Assembly (NCBI GenBank): GCA_028751875.1
Contig: CM054155.1
Span: 54,228,171-54,292,170, forward strand
Source of the DNA: Rapana venosa
Lineage: Eukaryota > Mollusca > Gastropoda > Neogastropoda > Muricidae
Direction: 5' to 3'
DNA length: 64,000 nt
Shown: piece after piece, positions 12,089 through 22,296 of the stretch
Layout: each line of letters starts with the position of its first letter
How positions within the stretch are numbered: position 1 is the stretch's first letter
The notes under the pieces: generated by a model
Seen by the model: only the letters and a program-made list of their open reading frames with translations
What the model was told of the DNA's origin: nothing
Databases searched by the model: none
Made by a program: the position numbers and the translations under genes

Positions 12089-12172
12089 GACTGGACTTTA
12101 TGGAAAACTGCAGTGGCGTCAACAGTGTCCTCTGCAAAAGCAACACATACTGTGACTGGCTGGGCCAGTGTG
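12089..12172 (+). CDS. Exon of the cysteine-rich modular protein, type A module (second)
   Basis: An 84-base exon with acceptor gatatgcag and donor cagtgtg|gtgagtga, phase 1-1. The 28 codons read LDFMENC, SGVNSVLC, KSNTYC, DWLGQC: cysteines spaced x7, x5, x5, exactly as in the exon at 2573. Joined to the next exon at 18682, the split codon becomes GGA and the frame stays open. An Asn-Cys-Ser sequon (NCS) is present, compatible with N-glycosylation of an extracellular protein. The donor region is duplicated many times just downstream, so the choice of the first GTGAGT rests on the conserved 84-base length. Reading past it meets TGA within four codons. Confidence 0.8.
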
Positions 12173-12484
12173 GTGAGTGATTTTATATGGTCCAGTGTGG
12201 TGAGTAATTTTCTATGGATTAATGTGGTGAGTGATTTCATATAGACCAAGAAATGAGTGATTTCATTGATTTCATATGGACCCATGTGCTGTGATTTTAT
12301 ATGGATCAATGCGATGAATAATTTCATATGGACCAATGTGATGAGTTATTTCATATGGATCAACGTGGTGAGCTATTTCATACGGACTAATGTGGTGAGT
12401 GGTTTCATATGGATCAATGTAGTGAGTGTTTTCATGTGGACCAGTGTGGTGAGTGTTTTCATGTGGACCAATGTGGTGATTGAC
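12166..12484 (+). repeat. 27-bp minisatellite derived from an exon-intron junction
   Basis: About twelve imperfect units of 27 bases. The first unit overlaps the end of the exon and its 5' splice site; later units repeat the pattern atggaccaatgtg|gtgagtg plus a T-rich stretch. About six units retain an intact TG|GTGAGT, the others carry substitutions such as atgagt, gtgagc or ctgtga. One unit contains an internal duplication of the gatttcat segment. Confidence 0.85.
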
Positions 12485-12710
12485 TTCCTACAGAGATGTG
12501 GACATCTGGAAGGAAATGTGCTGTCACTGTCAGAGAAGTGAGAGTAAAGAGGTTGTAAGTTTGTTGATCTCTGAACAATAGACAACATGGACATGCCTGA
12601 CCCCTCAACCTCTCACAGCACGATGGCAGACCTCACCTCATCTGGTGGCTGCTAGTGGGTAGAGCAGCTTCACCCACAGGGTGCAAAAGGGTACCATTCA
12701 AGTGGGCTGT

Positions 12711-12711
<1 letters not shown>

Positions 12712-12797
<86 letters not shown>
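12712..12797. repeat. (TG)n microsatellite
   Basis: TG dinucleotide tract of about 42 units with one GTGG interruption near 12752. Confidence 0.95.
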
Positions 12798-12798
<1 letters not shown>

Positions 12799-13123
12799 CC
12801 CTCGTGCATTGTATGATGGTGAGGTGTGAACTAAGAGAAGCAATCCTCCATCTATCTGGAGAGATAGCGGCAGCAATGTGGTCAGTCCTGTTGAGAGCTG
12901 CTCCTACAATGAACTTAGTATTCCTTTCTTTGCATGACAGTGTCTTCTGATGCTGGTACTGCAGGTCTGAGCTCTCTTTCTCTCTCACTCTACTTCAGCG
13001 GTGTGCACAGCACGTGCAGCTAGCTGAAGGTTGTGTTTTGCATCCTCTTCAGTAATTCCTCAAGTAATAAGAACTGACATAGTGTTCCCAGGTCTACGTT
13101 GGTGACTGACTACATAAGACACT

Positions 13124-13576
13124 ATGCCGTCGAGGCAGCTGGATTTCAGAGCGTCTCGTGGATGCTCCCTTTTCATGTGGAAGAAAACCATGTTTAATAT
13201 GGCATTGCGAGTGACCATTTCAAAAGCTCGCTCGTGCGTTGCCGGTGTTCTCCTTGGCTTGTCCCTCGTCTATTTGTTCTGGGGGGACAATTTGTTCCTA
13301 CGTCGTGGAGAAAATCAGCTGCTGCTACGTGGCGGAGACGTGGAGGCAAACCCTGGACCCAACCCAAGCAACTCTGCTGCCTCCACACCTTCCAGCAGCA
13401 CACGGCAGACGAGGCCTCACACGTTTCATCCTTCTCGCTCCAGCAAGGAGCCATCCATAACGGAGGTCATGTCGACGCTGCAGGACACGAACGGGAAACT
13501 GGACACTGCGAGTGGAGACCTCAATCGCTTGAGAATGTTCTTAAAGGTCAAGATATCAATGCTGTACAAATCGTAG
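13124..13576 (+). pseudogene. LINE ORF1 N-terminus with 2A-like ribosome-skipping motif
   Basis: A 150-codon open frame from ATG 13124. Residues about 36-52 form a hydrophobic segment (CVAGVLLGLSLVYLFW), and residues about 65-79 read LLLRGGDVEANPGP, which fits the 2A consensus D-V/I-E-x-N-P-G-P. In 2A sequences the ribosome fails to join the final Gly and Pro, so the leader and the rest of ORF1 would be made as separate chains. After it comes a Ser/Thr/Pro-rich linker and MSTLQDTNGKLDTASGDLN, a possible short coiled coil. The frame then enters linker sequence of ORF2 because of an internal deletion. 2A-like sequences at the N-terminus of non-LTR retrotransposons are known from marine invertebrates; the function here is inferred. 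Confidence 0.8.
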
Positions 13577-14814
13577 ATAAGTTTATTTGGATTGAAGAAT
13601 GTAGTCAAGAGTTCTATGATAAGTTACATGAGTAAGCATGCAAGATATATTCAATTCTGCAATAGGAATGATTGACGTGAATATTAACGATGCTTTACAG
13701 CTATTTAATGACTGTATGAGAGAATGGGCATCATGTATGAATAAGAAATTAGTATTGATCAAAAAGACATCAGCAAGGTTGGTTCAATGAGAAATGTTTC
13801 GATAGCAGAAAGAGGGTTCGTTGTTTGTTAAGAAGATTCAGGCGCTCAGGGAATAAAGCAGATAAGGATTGTTATGTTAGAGCTAGAAGAGAATACAAAA
13901 ATACATTAATTACAAAGAAAAATATGTTCAATGAAGGTACGTTGGAAAAACTTGTATCTAGTATGAGTATCCAGAAAGATTTCTGGGCTTACATGAACAA
14001 AATTTCGTTTAAGAATAAGGGCACAAAGAATAAAATTATGTAGAGGAAAGTTTCACCATTTCAAAGGGTTAATGGATAAAGATTCATTGGATGGTATCAG
14101 CGACTGTGATTTTCTTAAACAAGAACATTATTTCATGAATTGTCCAATTTCTGAAGAAGAAGTCTTGTTTGGGCTTCCAAAATTGATAAATCTCAAAGCT
14201 GCAGGTCCAGATGAGATTATTGGGGAACTTTAAAAAGCTCCTTGCCAACAAGTAGTTACTTTATTTGTAAAGTTTCTCAGTATTCTTTTCGATAAGGCAT
14301 TTTCCTTGAGAGCTGGTCTGAATCTGTGATTCTTCCACTTTATAAGAAAAAGGCAATGTTAAAGACACAAATAATTATAGAGGAATTTCACTTTTACATA
14401 TTGGTATTAAAGTATTTAATACCATTATTAACAGACCACTTTAAGAATATGTGACACACTATGATATTACTTGTGAACACCAGGCTGGATTTAAGCATGG
14501 CTACTCAACCATTGACCATATGTTAACTCTTTTGGCGTTGATACAGAAACATTCCTCTTTGAATCGAAAATTGTATGTAGACTTTATCGATATTGAAAAG
14601 CTTTCAATTCTATAACTATAAATGTGTTGTGACCTATTCTGATAAAGCAAAGAATTCGAGGAAAACTACTTAAATGTGTCAAAATTATGTATAATACAGT
14701 TAAAACTAGAGTTAAATGTGGCAACATACTATCTGATTATAGAAACAGTAGCAGAGGAGTAAAACAAGGAGATGTATGTAGTCCTGTTCTGTTCGTGCTA
14801 TTTATAACTAGCAG

Positions 14815-15113
14815 TGGGGACGGGATAGCTCAGTGGTCGGAGCACTCGCTTTCCCCCAGCCAAGTTAAGCAGCGTCGAGCGTGGTTACCAGTTGGATGGG
14901 TGACCGTTTGCGCGCCTTGGCTTCAGTACAGTTCCCCCAGTTCACCCAGCTGGAAATGGGTACCTGCCCTCTTTAGGGTCAGGGAAGGTAAAGCAGCGAG
15001 GGAGAGGAGATGGGCGCCGCCCTCAATATGCTGGCCCTAGAGAAGTGAGGTCTCTGACGCCTTGCTCCTCTACGACCTTATAGGTTATGGGACTTCTTTA
15101 CCTTCTTTTACCT
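14815..15113 (+). mobile_element. SINE with tRNA-like A box joined to a 5S rRNA-like promoter (copy 1)
   Basis: The head contains a perfect tRNA A-box, tagctcagtgg, at 14826-14836. It is followed at 14863-14906 by a match to the internal promoter half of animal 5S rRNA: agttaagcagcgtcgagc (A box) and gttggatgggtgaccg (C box). The body has gtacctgccctctttagggt, and the 3' end has ctacgacc then ggttatgggac and a short ttacctt repeat. It interrupts the LINE's RT between VLFVLFI and the LTKER-like continuation. Sequence identity with the copy at 16510 is very high. Confidence 0.88.
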
Positions 15114-16499
15114 TACAACTAATTGACAAAAGAAAGACATGGTGCCAGATTTACAAATGATTCTATTGAACTATTTATTTTGTTACTGGCTGATGATATT
15201 GTTTTGTTTTCTGAGACAGTGATTGAATTGCAAACACAGCTCAACAAATTAAAGAATGTAGAGAGGGAATTGGAACTGAAAAGTCAATTTGAACAAAAGT
15301 AATATCGTAGTTTTTAGAAAAGGTCATCTAGCAGTTAGAGAAAAATGGTTTTATGATAATGTTCCAATGCCTATTGTAAATGCTTACAAATATCTAGGTA
15401 TAATTTTTTTCTACTCGATTAAGTTTTGCAGCTGCTTGTAGGACCTATCTAGTAAAGCAAAGAATGCCCTGTTTCAGATTATGAAGAAACTGTTTGTGTT
15501 AAACAATAACTCTCTACAACCGTTTGTTAAGATATTTGATACACAAGTACAGCCTATAATGCAGTACTGTTCTGAATTGTGGGGCTTAGATGTAAAAAGC
15601 TGCTGAGCTCTGTGAATATGTTCATTTGTTTGGACTGAAAAAGTCTTTAGGGGTAAAAAGGAAAACACCAAACGATTTAATATATGGAGAAACAAACAGA
15701 TACCCTATTTTCATTACTTTCGCCGTTAGGTGCATACAGTACTGGTTTAAATTATATTATTATTATTATTATTAAAGATTAATAACGATAGGCTACCACG
15801 ACAGGCATATAACATGCTGCTTGGTTTAGACGCAAGGGGTAGAGTGAATTGGGTATCTAATAAACGAATATGTTTATCTGAACTGGGGCTTGGATATGCA
15901 TGGATATATCAGGGAGTAGAACAAGAACATGTACTTACTAAAACTCTTCATCAGATAATGGTTGACTGTAGATAGCAAAAGTGGGAAAACCATATCAACT
16001 CTAGCGATTGATTCGATTTATACAGGGCTTATAGTTCAACACAAGTAGTGAAGAAATACCTCTCAGTAAACATGGATAAACACTTGAGATTCATTCTCAC
16101 TAGATTTCGTTTCGGCATATCGGACATTAATGCACATGCTTTCCGCTATACACGAGTCTCTGCTGCTATAGACGAGTCTCTGCCACCGATATGCTTTGTC
16201 CCTATGTAAAGAATCAGCTGAAGACAAGTCCATTTTGTTTTGAAGTGTCCTGCTCTCATTACTTTGCATATAAAATTCATTCCACAGAAATTATATGCCC
16301 GACCTTTTTCTGGTTAAGTTTGCTGATGGCATCAGTTCATGATAAAACTGTTTACAATCTGGCTCTATTTTTGTATAAGGCTTTTCAGTTACGAGAAAAA
16401 ACCTCACGTCTTAGGTTATCATGTGTTTGATGTAGATGTATTATGTGTTGTTTTGTATGTTGTATACTCATATACACTATTTGATTTTTTCTGCCCCCT

Positions 16500-16816
16500 T
16501 TCATATGGGATACGGGATAACTCAGTGGTCGGAGCACTCGCTTTCCCCCAGCCAAGTTAAGCAGCGTCGAGCGTGGTTACCACTTGGATGGGTGACCGTT
16601 TGTGCGCCTTGGCTTCAGTACAGTTCCCCCAGTTCACCCAGCTGTAAATGGGTACCTGCCCTCTTTAGGGTCAGGGAAGGTAAAGCAGCGAGGGAGAGGA
16701 GATGGGCGCCGCCCTCAATATGCTGGCCCTAGAGAAGTGAGGTCTCTGACGCCTCGCTCCCCTACGACCTTATAGGTTATGGGACTCCTTTACCTTTACC
16801 TTTACCTTCATATGGG
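16500..16816 (+). mobile_element. tRNA/5S-like SINE (copy 2) with target-site duplications
   Basis: The same element as at 14815: A-box-like taactcagtgg, then 5S-like taagcagcgtcgagcgtggt and ttggatgggtgaccg, the shared body, and the tail cccctacgacc-ttatag-ggttatgggac with a (CTTTAC)n end. It is flanked by perfect 10-base direct repeats ttcatatggg at 16500-16509 and 16807-16816, so the element itself is 16510-16806. It inserted just after the 3' end of the LINE remnant. Confidence 0.92.
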
Positions 16817-17960
16817 GCTATGGTTTACATGAATACATCATCTGAGGGCTGAAGGCTGAAGTCTGAAGTATCTCCTTCAGCTGTTGTTGGCGCTTTTTCC
16901 TCGCCCCTTCCAACACCTCCAGTTCTTGTCCGTCATTAGCAAAACGTTTCCAGCTGTCTAGATCAACCTGGTGTGAGTTTCAAGTCTTGGGTACAGACGT
17001 CTTAGAAAATACAGTGCTGGGCAGTGTGTTGGAGAGTGGCCTGTACTGTGGGCAGCTCATTCTACATGACAGTCTGCGGTATGTCACCACCCTGCCTTTG
17101 ACGCCCATGCTCCAGACAGTGCAGTCCGCACTTACACAGAAGAGGAGGAGATCCCTGTCCTGGAGAACACCTGCCCCAGCACACAGAGCAGCTGATGGTG
17201 TCCCTTCACCTCATGTCCTGGAGTTGTCAGAGGCTGCGGGGGGTGAAATATGTCCGGGTGCTTCTTCTTTCTGGCATAATTAGTCATCCAGGATTATTTT
17301 GCGTCCGTATGGCAGGGTACTGGAGACGCTTGCTGCATACGATTTCAGTTTGGCCTTGTGTTGTTCCAATGCTAAAACTCGGAATGTACAACGCGTAATG
17401 CAATGTTTCAATGTCGCTTGAGATCAATATATTCACATTTTTTCTCTCGTTGTTGTTTCGTGTTTAACGCCTGGAGTCACCCAGAATATGCACTTTTACT
17501 CATTCACCCCACCCGAGGATTACTGTGAGGTTGAAAGTTCAAATTAAAAGATAAGTTTGCGTGTGTGATTCTTATCAAACCATCCCCCTACATTTGCATC
17601 CAAATTCCATTTTCACTACTTTTCTTTCTTTAAAGGATGGTGCAGTTTGTTCTGCTAAGAGATGTTTATGGCTGAAGACAAACTCCACATACCACTTACA
17701 ACAACATAACAACATGTTAACGTAGATTTCGGCGCTTAGCTTACATCAGTCACTGAGGCAGACAGACAGACTGTGGACGTGGCCAAAGTCAGCATTTATC
17801 AACAAGCCATCATGGCCTGGCTGCACAGTTGCAGCAGCTGAAGCAGAAGAAGTCTGTACAGTAGGCATGAAGTGCATGTTGTCCCTACATCCAAACCACT
17901 CTACTGTTGGCACCAGCAGGCCTCAATGAAAGACTGGTCACGTTTCGTTTTCAAGGACTG
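16817..17960. other. Intronic sequence, nothing recognised
   Basis: No repeat family, domain or splice-supported exon was recognised. A 98-codon plus-strand frame (16987-17283) has no recognisable motif and is most likely fortuitous. Confidence 0.5.
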
Positions 17961-17967
17961 CATCAGC

Positions 17968-17969
<2 letters not shown>

Positions 17970-18015
<46 letters not shown>

Positions 18016-18588
18016 TGTGTGTGTGTGTGTGTGTTTAGTGTGTGTGTTGTGGTGGTGTGCTTGTGTGTGTGTGTGTGTGTGGTGTGTTATGAGTGTGTCT
18101 GTGTTGTGTGCTTGTTGTGTCGTGTGTGTGTGTTGTGTTGTGTGTGTTGTGTGTGTGTTTGTGTGTGTTTGTGTGTGTGTGTTTGTGTGTGTTGTATTTG
18201 TGTGTGTGTGTTGTGTGTTGTGTGTGTGTGTGTATTGTGTGTGTGTTTGTGTGTTTGTGTGTGTTTGTGTGTGTGTGTCGTGTTTGTGTGTGTATGTGTG
18301 TTTGTGTGTGTGTTTTTGTGTGTGTGTGTTGTGTGTGTGTGTGTGTGTGTGTGTGTTTGTGTGTGTTTGTGTGTGTTTGCGTGTATGTGTGTGTTTGTGT
18401 GTGTGTGTTTGTGTGTGTGTGTATGTGTGTTTGTGTGTGTGTGCGTGTTTGTGTGTGTGTTTGTGTGTGTTTGTGTGTTTGTTGTGTATGTGTGTGTGTG
18501 CGTGTTTGTGTGTGTGTGTTTGTGTGTGTTTGTGTGTATGTGTGTATGTGTGTGTTTGTGTGTGTGTGTGTTTGTGTGTGTGTGCGTA

Positions 18589-18677
<89 letters not shown>
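17970..18677. repeat. 700-bp TG-rich microsatellite abutting a 3' splice site
   Basis: An imperfect array of tg, ttg and tatg steps becomes a pure TG run of about 43 units from about 18593 to 18677. It ends three bases before the acceptor AG of the exon at 18682 (sequence tgtgtgtacag). No conventional pyrimidine tract separates the repeat from the exon. Confidence 0.97.
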
Positions 18678-18679
<2 letters not shown>

Positions 18680-18681
18680 AG

Positions 18682-18807
18682 GACTTGGAGTGAGTGGCGT
18701 CTGTAACCTGACGTTGAAAAATGACACCTGTATTGCCGGTTCTGGTTGTTTCAATTCTTCTTGTGAATGTGATCTAAGATTTGCAACTCAAAACGGCGCC
18801 ATATGTG
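18682..18807 (+). CDS. Exon of the cysteine-rich modular protein, type B (EB/EGF-like) module (third)
   Basis: A 126-base exon, phase 1-1, with acceptor gtgtacag and donor tgtg|gtcagt. The 42 codons contain LGVSGVC, NLTLKNDTC, IAGSGC, FNSSCEC, then DLRFATQNGAIC: six cysteines spaced x8, x5, x4, x1, x11. The C-x-C followed by a roughly eleven-residue loop is the layout of EB and EGF-like modules. Three N-glycosylation sequons (NLT, NDT, NSS) support an extracellular location. The exon at 29413 repeats the spacing. Joining to the 27629 exon makes a GGT codon and keeps the frame. The donor GTCAGT is weaker than the GTGAGT of type A exons, a feature shared with the other type B exon. Confidence 0.85.
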
Positions 18808-18829
18808 GTCAGTATTGCCCGTGCATGTA

Positions 18830-19300
18830 GAATTCCCCATGTCCCCTTTACTCCACTGTCCATCCCATTCTGCATATCCCTGTCCCGTCCCTGCCCATTC
18901 AATTCACTATACCCTTTCCCCTATTGTCCATTACATTGCTCATATCCCCCTTTCTCATTGTCCATTAATTCTACATATCCTTTTCCCCCACTGTCAATTC
19001 AATGCCCCATACCCACTCACCTTGCTGTATATCCCATTCCCATATACCCCCTTACCCTCACTGTCCATCCCCCATGTTCCATTTCAACCCATTGTCCATT
19101 CCATTCCCCATATCCCCCTTCATTTCGCTGTCCATTGAATTCCCAAAAGCTCCTTCCCGTCACTGTCCTGTCAATACTCCTTACCCTCAGTACTCACATT
19201 GACAGCCATCTCCAAAATCCTACATGTACTCACCCCAACCCTCCTCCTCACCCTCTGTCACCATCATGCAACCACAAACTCCCACAATGACAACCCCAGG
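18830..19300. repeat. C/T-rich degenerate tandem repeat
   Basis: About 470 bases of decayed repeats built on elements such as cactgtccattccattcccc and atatccccctt, with a rough period of 35-45 bases. It begins about 25 bases after the donor of the exon at 18682. Open frames here are Pro/Ser/His-rich by composition only. Confidence 0.75.
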
Positions 19301-19553
19301 CTAAAACAAAAAGGCCAAATACAATAAAAGCCTAAGAGATTGACTAACTCTGTCCGGACATAGGGTTAGTTTCAATGATGAAAGAAGAGCGTTTTCAGGC
19401 ATGCTTTGAATCCTTGAATGGATGACTTGTACACCTTGGGCTCAGGAGGGGAATTCCGGGAAGAAAAGGCCTGTAAGAAGACAGACTGCATTGATACGAT
19501 TGTCATTGAAAGGCTTTGGTTTTAAAACATGCGACTTTAACTGCCAATATGAG

Positions 19554-19647
19554 CTAAGATGACATGACAGAAGACGAGCTGGAGGACAGTGTCCAACTAG
19601 GATGACATGACAGAAGACAGGAGTTGGAGGACAACGTACAACTATGA
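19554..19647. repeat. 45-bp minisatellite, left part
   Basis: About two units containing gatgacatgacagaagacag and gagttggaggacagtgtaca. The same unit resumes at 20596-20700 on the other side of an inserted LINE fragment. Confidence 0.85.
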
Positions 19648-20595
19648 CAACAGCATAGGAGACTAGTTCCGAACCACAATTGGAGTATGCTAAGGATGTC
19701 TTCTTTCTCACCCTCTTCAATATCTTCTCAGAGAGAATAATGGCTGACGTACTTGAAAATCATGAGAGAACGGTCAGTATTTGCGGTATGGCAATTACAG
19801 ACTTACGTTTTGCCGATGACATCGACAGCCTAAACAACATGATAACCTCACTGATGAAGCTCCATCAGAATACGGCATGCAGATCAGTGTAGAGAAAACC
19901 CAGCTGATGACATAATAATTATAGTCCAATAGCATCAACATGGACTTAATTATAGATGGCAAGAAAATTGAAACAGTCCATAGCTTCAAACATCTTGGAG
20001 CTCTAGCATCGGACAAGGATCAAAACTGAAATTCTCTCCAGGATAGCCCAGACCACAGCTGCAATAACCAAACTGAAAGTTCTCTGGAATCACAAGATCA
20101 TTGCCATCAGCTTCAAGATCACACTGATGCGTTCCCTGATCACATGTCTATATTTTTGTACGCATGTAAAACGTGGACCATAACAGGAGACATAGAAAGA
20201 AGGATACAGTCAATGGAAATGAGGTGCTTTCGCAAACTATTTGGTATCTTATACAAAGATCAGTCACTAATTAGGAAGTGAAGGCCAGAATTAAAGCTAT
20301 CATCAGACCATATGAAGAGCTCCTGACTTCAGTGAAAAGATGCAAACTAAAGTGGTTCGGGCACGTCACACGAATATCTGGACTGACCAAGACTGTCCAA
20401 GAGGGATCAATACAAGGAGGGATACGGGTAGGCAGACAAAGAAACCGATGGGAAGACAACATCAAAGAGTGGACTGGTTTTGAGTGGAACGAATTGCTAC
20501 GGAAAGCAGAGGACCGTGGAGAGTGGATGATGCTGGTTGTAAAATCTGCATGAGTCCCCCTACGATCCCAGGGACTATGGGATAGGTGAGGTGAG
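19648..20595 (+). mobile_element. 5'-truncated RTE-like LINE inserted in a minisatellite, with TSD
   Basis: Plus-strand remnant of an RT: LTLFNIFSERIMADVL, then LRFADDIDSLN (catalytic FADD near 19810). Further on are CKTWTITGDIERRIQS and the C-terminal signature CKLKWFGHVTRISGLTKTVQ, GGIRVGRQRNRWEDNIKEWT and KAEDRGEWMML. These C-terminal motifs match the RTE-like element at 33960-37108. The 3' end has ccccctacgatccc then ggactatgggat and a (GGTGA)n tail. The 12-base direct repeat gtacaactatga at 19636-19647 and 20596-20607 marks the target-site duplication. Confidence 0.88.
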
Positions 20596-20700
20596 GTACA
20601 ACTATGATGACATGACAGGAGACAGGAGTTGGAGGACAGTGTACAACTAGGATGACGTGACAGAAGACAGTTGGACGACAGTGTATAGCTAGTATCAAGC
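20596..20700. repeat. 45-bp minisatellite, right part
   Basis: Two further units of the array seen at 19554-19647, starting with the duplicated target gtacaactatga. Confidence 0.85.
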
Positions 20701-20707
20701 AGTTTCA

Positions 20708-20785
20708 AAGATGGTCCACTTCCGAAGTAGTAGTAGTAGTAGTAGCAGCAGCAGCAGCAGCAGTAATAGTAGTAGTAGTAGTCTT
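20708..20785. repeat. Compound (AGT)n(AGC)n(AGT)n microsatellite
   Basis: About seven AGT, seven AGC and five AGT units in succession. Confidence 0.95.
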
Positions 20786-21341
20786 TAAATCATCATCCAT
20801 GCACATCAACGTCCATGCACATTTTGTTAATTGGGCAACAAGCAAACAAGTAAAAGACAAAAACATACCTATTAACAGGCAAGATTAACATAATTTAATT
20901 GAATCTACTGAACACAGAATTATACAAACATAATGTTATCTTTAACATTAACTCAGTATTGGGGAGAATGTGCGATAATGTTTTATTTGCCTTCAAAAGA
21001 AGGTAAAATGCCCTAATAACCTGGGCATTCAAAAAGTATATGCTGATTTTTAAATCTTTTACGACAAGGGCACGATGCATTCTGACTTTTTTTTTATAAG
21101 CGTCCAGTTTTACCCTGTAAAATGACGATGTGATAGTTCTACATATATGTTAAAGGGTCTTATTACAATGGAAACTGTGATATAAAACCACTGTGGTATC
21201 TTAGAATTGTGACTTATTTTGAAGCTTTGTGACATAGTTATTGCCATTTTCTGAAACTAGGTTAAAGCAATTACAAAAGACTTTCCTCAACAAGCAGTGG
21301 CACTCTTGTACTGTATATGGAACATGTAATTTGATTGAGAA

Positions 21342-21478
<137 letters not shown>

Positions 21479-21796
21479 CTCGAACTCGAACTCGAATATT
21501 TTAATGAGGGTAAATGGATAAGCCAGAGGCTTCTTTACACCAGGCCGTCATGGGTAAAAAATTCAAAACAAGCATTAATGAGAACATTGAAATATTTCAC
21601 TCAAAGTCCCATTCAATTATTCCAAAAACCAAGAAATCGAAAAACCAAATGAATAAACAAAACCAATTAAACAAGAAACAAACTTCCATTCCAAACACCC
21701 CCCTCCCGTAAATAAACAACACTCCTCCAAAAGTCCAGGCTGAATACGAGCGCGCACGCACACACACATTAACACACACGCACACACACTTACGCA

Positions 21797-22296
21797 NNNN
21801 NNNNNNNNNNNNNNNNNNNNNNNNNNNNNNNNNNNNNNNNNNNNNNNNNNNNNNNNNNNNNNNNNNNNNNNNNNNNNNNNNNNNNNNNNNNNNNNNNNNN
21901 NNNNNNNNNNNNNNNNNNNNNNNNNNNNNNNNNNNNNNNNNNNNNNNNNNNNNNNNNNNNNNNNNNNNNNNNNNNNNNNNNNNNNNNNNNNNNNNNNNNN
22001 NNNNNNNNNNNNNNNNNNNNNNNNNNNNNNNNNNNNNNNNNNNNNNNNNNNNNNNNNNNNNNNNNNNNNNNNNNNNNNNNNNNNNNNNNNNNNNNNNNNN
22101 NNNNNNNNNNNNNNNNNNNNNNNNNNNNNNNNNNNNNNNNNNNNNNNNNNNNNNNNNNNNNNNNNNNNNNNNNNNNNNNNNNNNNNNNNNNNNNNNNNNN
22201 NNNNNNNNNNNNNNNNNNNNNNNNNNNNNNNNNNNNNNNNNNNNNNNNNNNNNNNNNNNNNNNNNNNNNNNNNNNNNNNNNNNNNNNNNNNNNNNN
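21797..22296. other. Assembly gap, exactly 500 N
   Basis: The round length of 500 indicates a scaffold placeholder of unknown true size. The bases before it are CA-rich (acacacacttacgca), so the gap probably arose at a microsatellite. Confidence 0.99.

Larger units (their letters stand above)
13100..16440 (+). mobile_element. Internally deleted non-LTR retrotransposon carrying a 2A-like motif
   Basis: A plus-strand element with an ORF1 start, a junction near 13540 that jumps straight into the endonuclease-RT linker, decayed RT, and a C-terminal tail ending near 16430. RT landmarks are CPISEEEVLFGLPKLINLKA (near 14150), QAGFKHGYSTIDHML (near 14480), VKQGDVCSPVLFVLFI (near 14765) and LLADDIVLF (near 15195). 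The linker and RT resemble the minus-strand element at 4560-11426 closely enough to be the same clade. Two tRNA/5S SINEs are present: one inside the RT (14815-15113) and one just after the 3' end (16510-16806). Many stops and frameshifts; the whole endonuclease is missing. Confidence 0.8.

Noticed and set aside
17872..18830. Long Cys/Val and His/Thr reading frames of up to 273 codons
   Set aside because: They are translations of the (TG)n microsatellite and have no coding meaning. The same applies to similar frames at 2575, 12681, 21335, 44829-45400.
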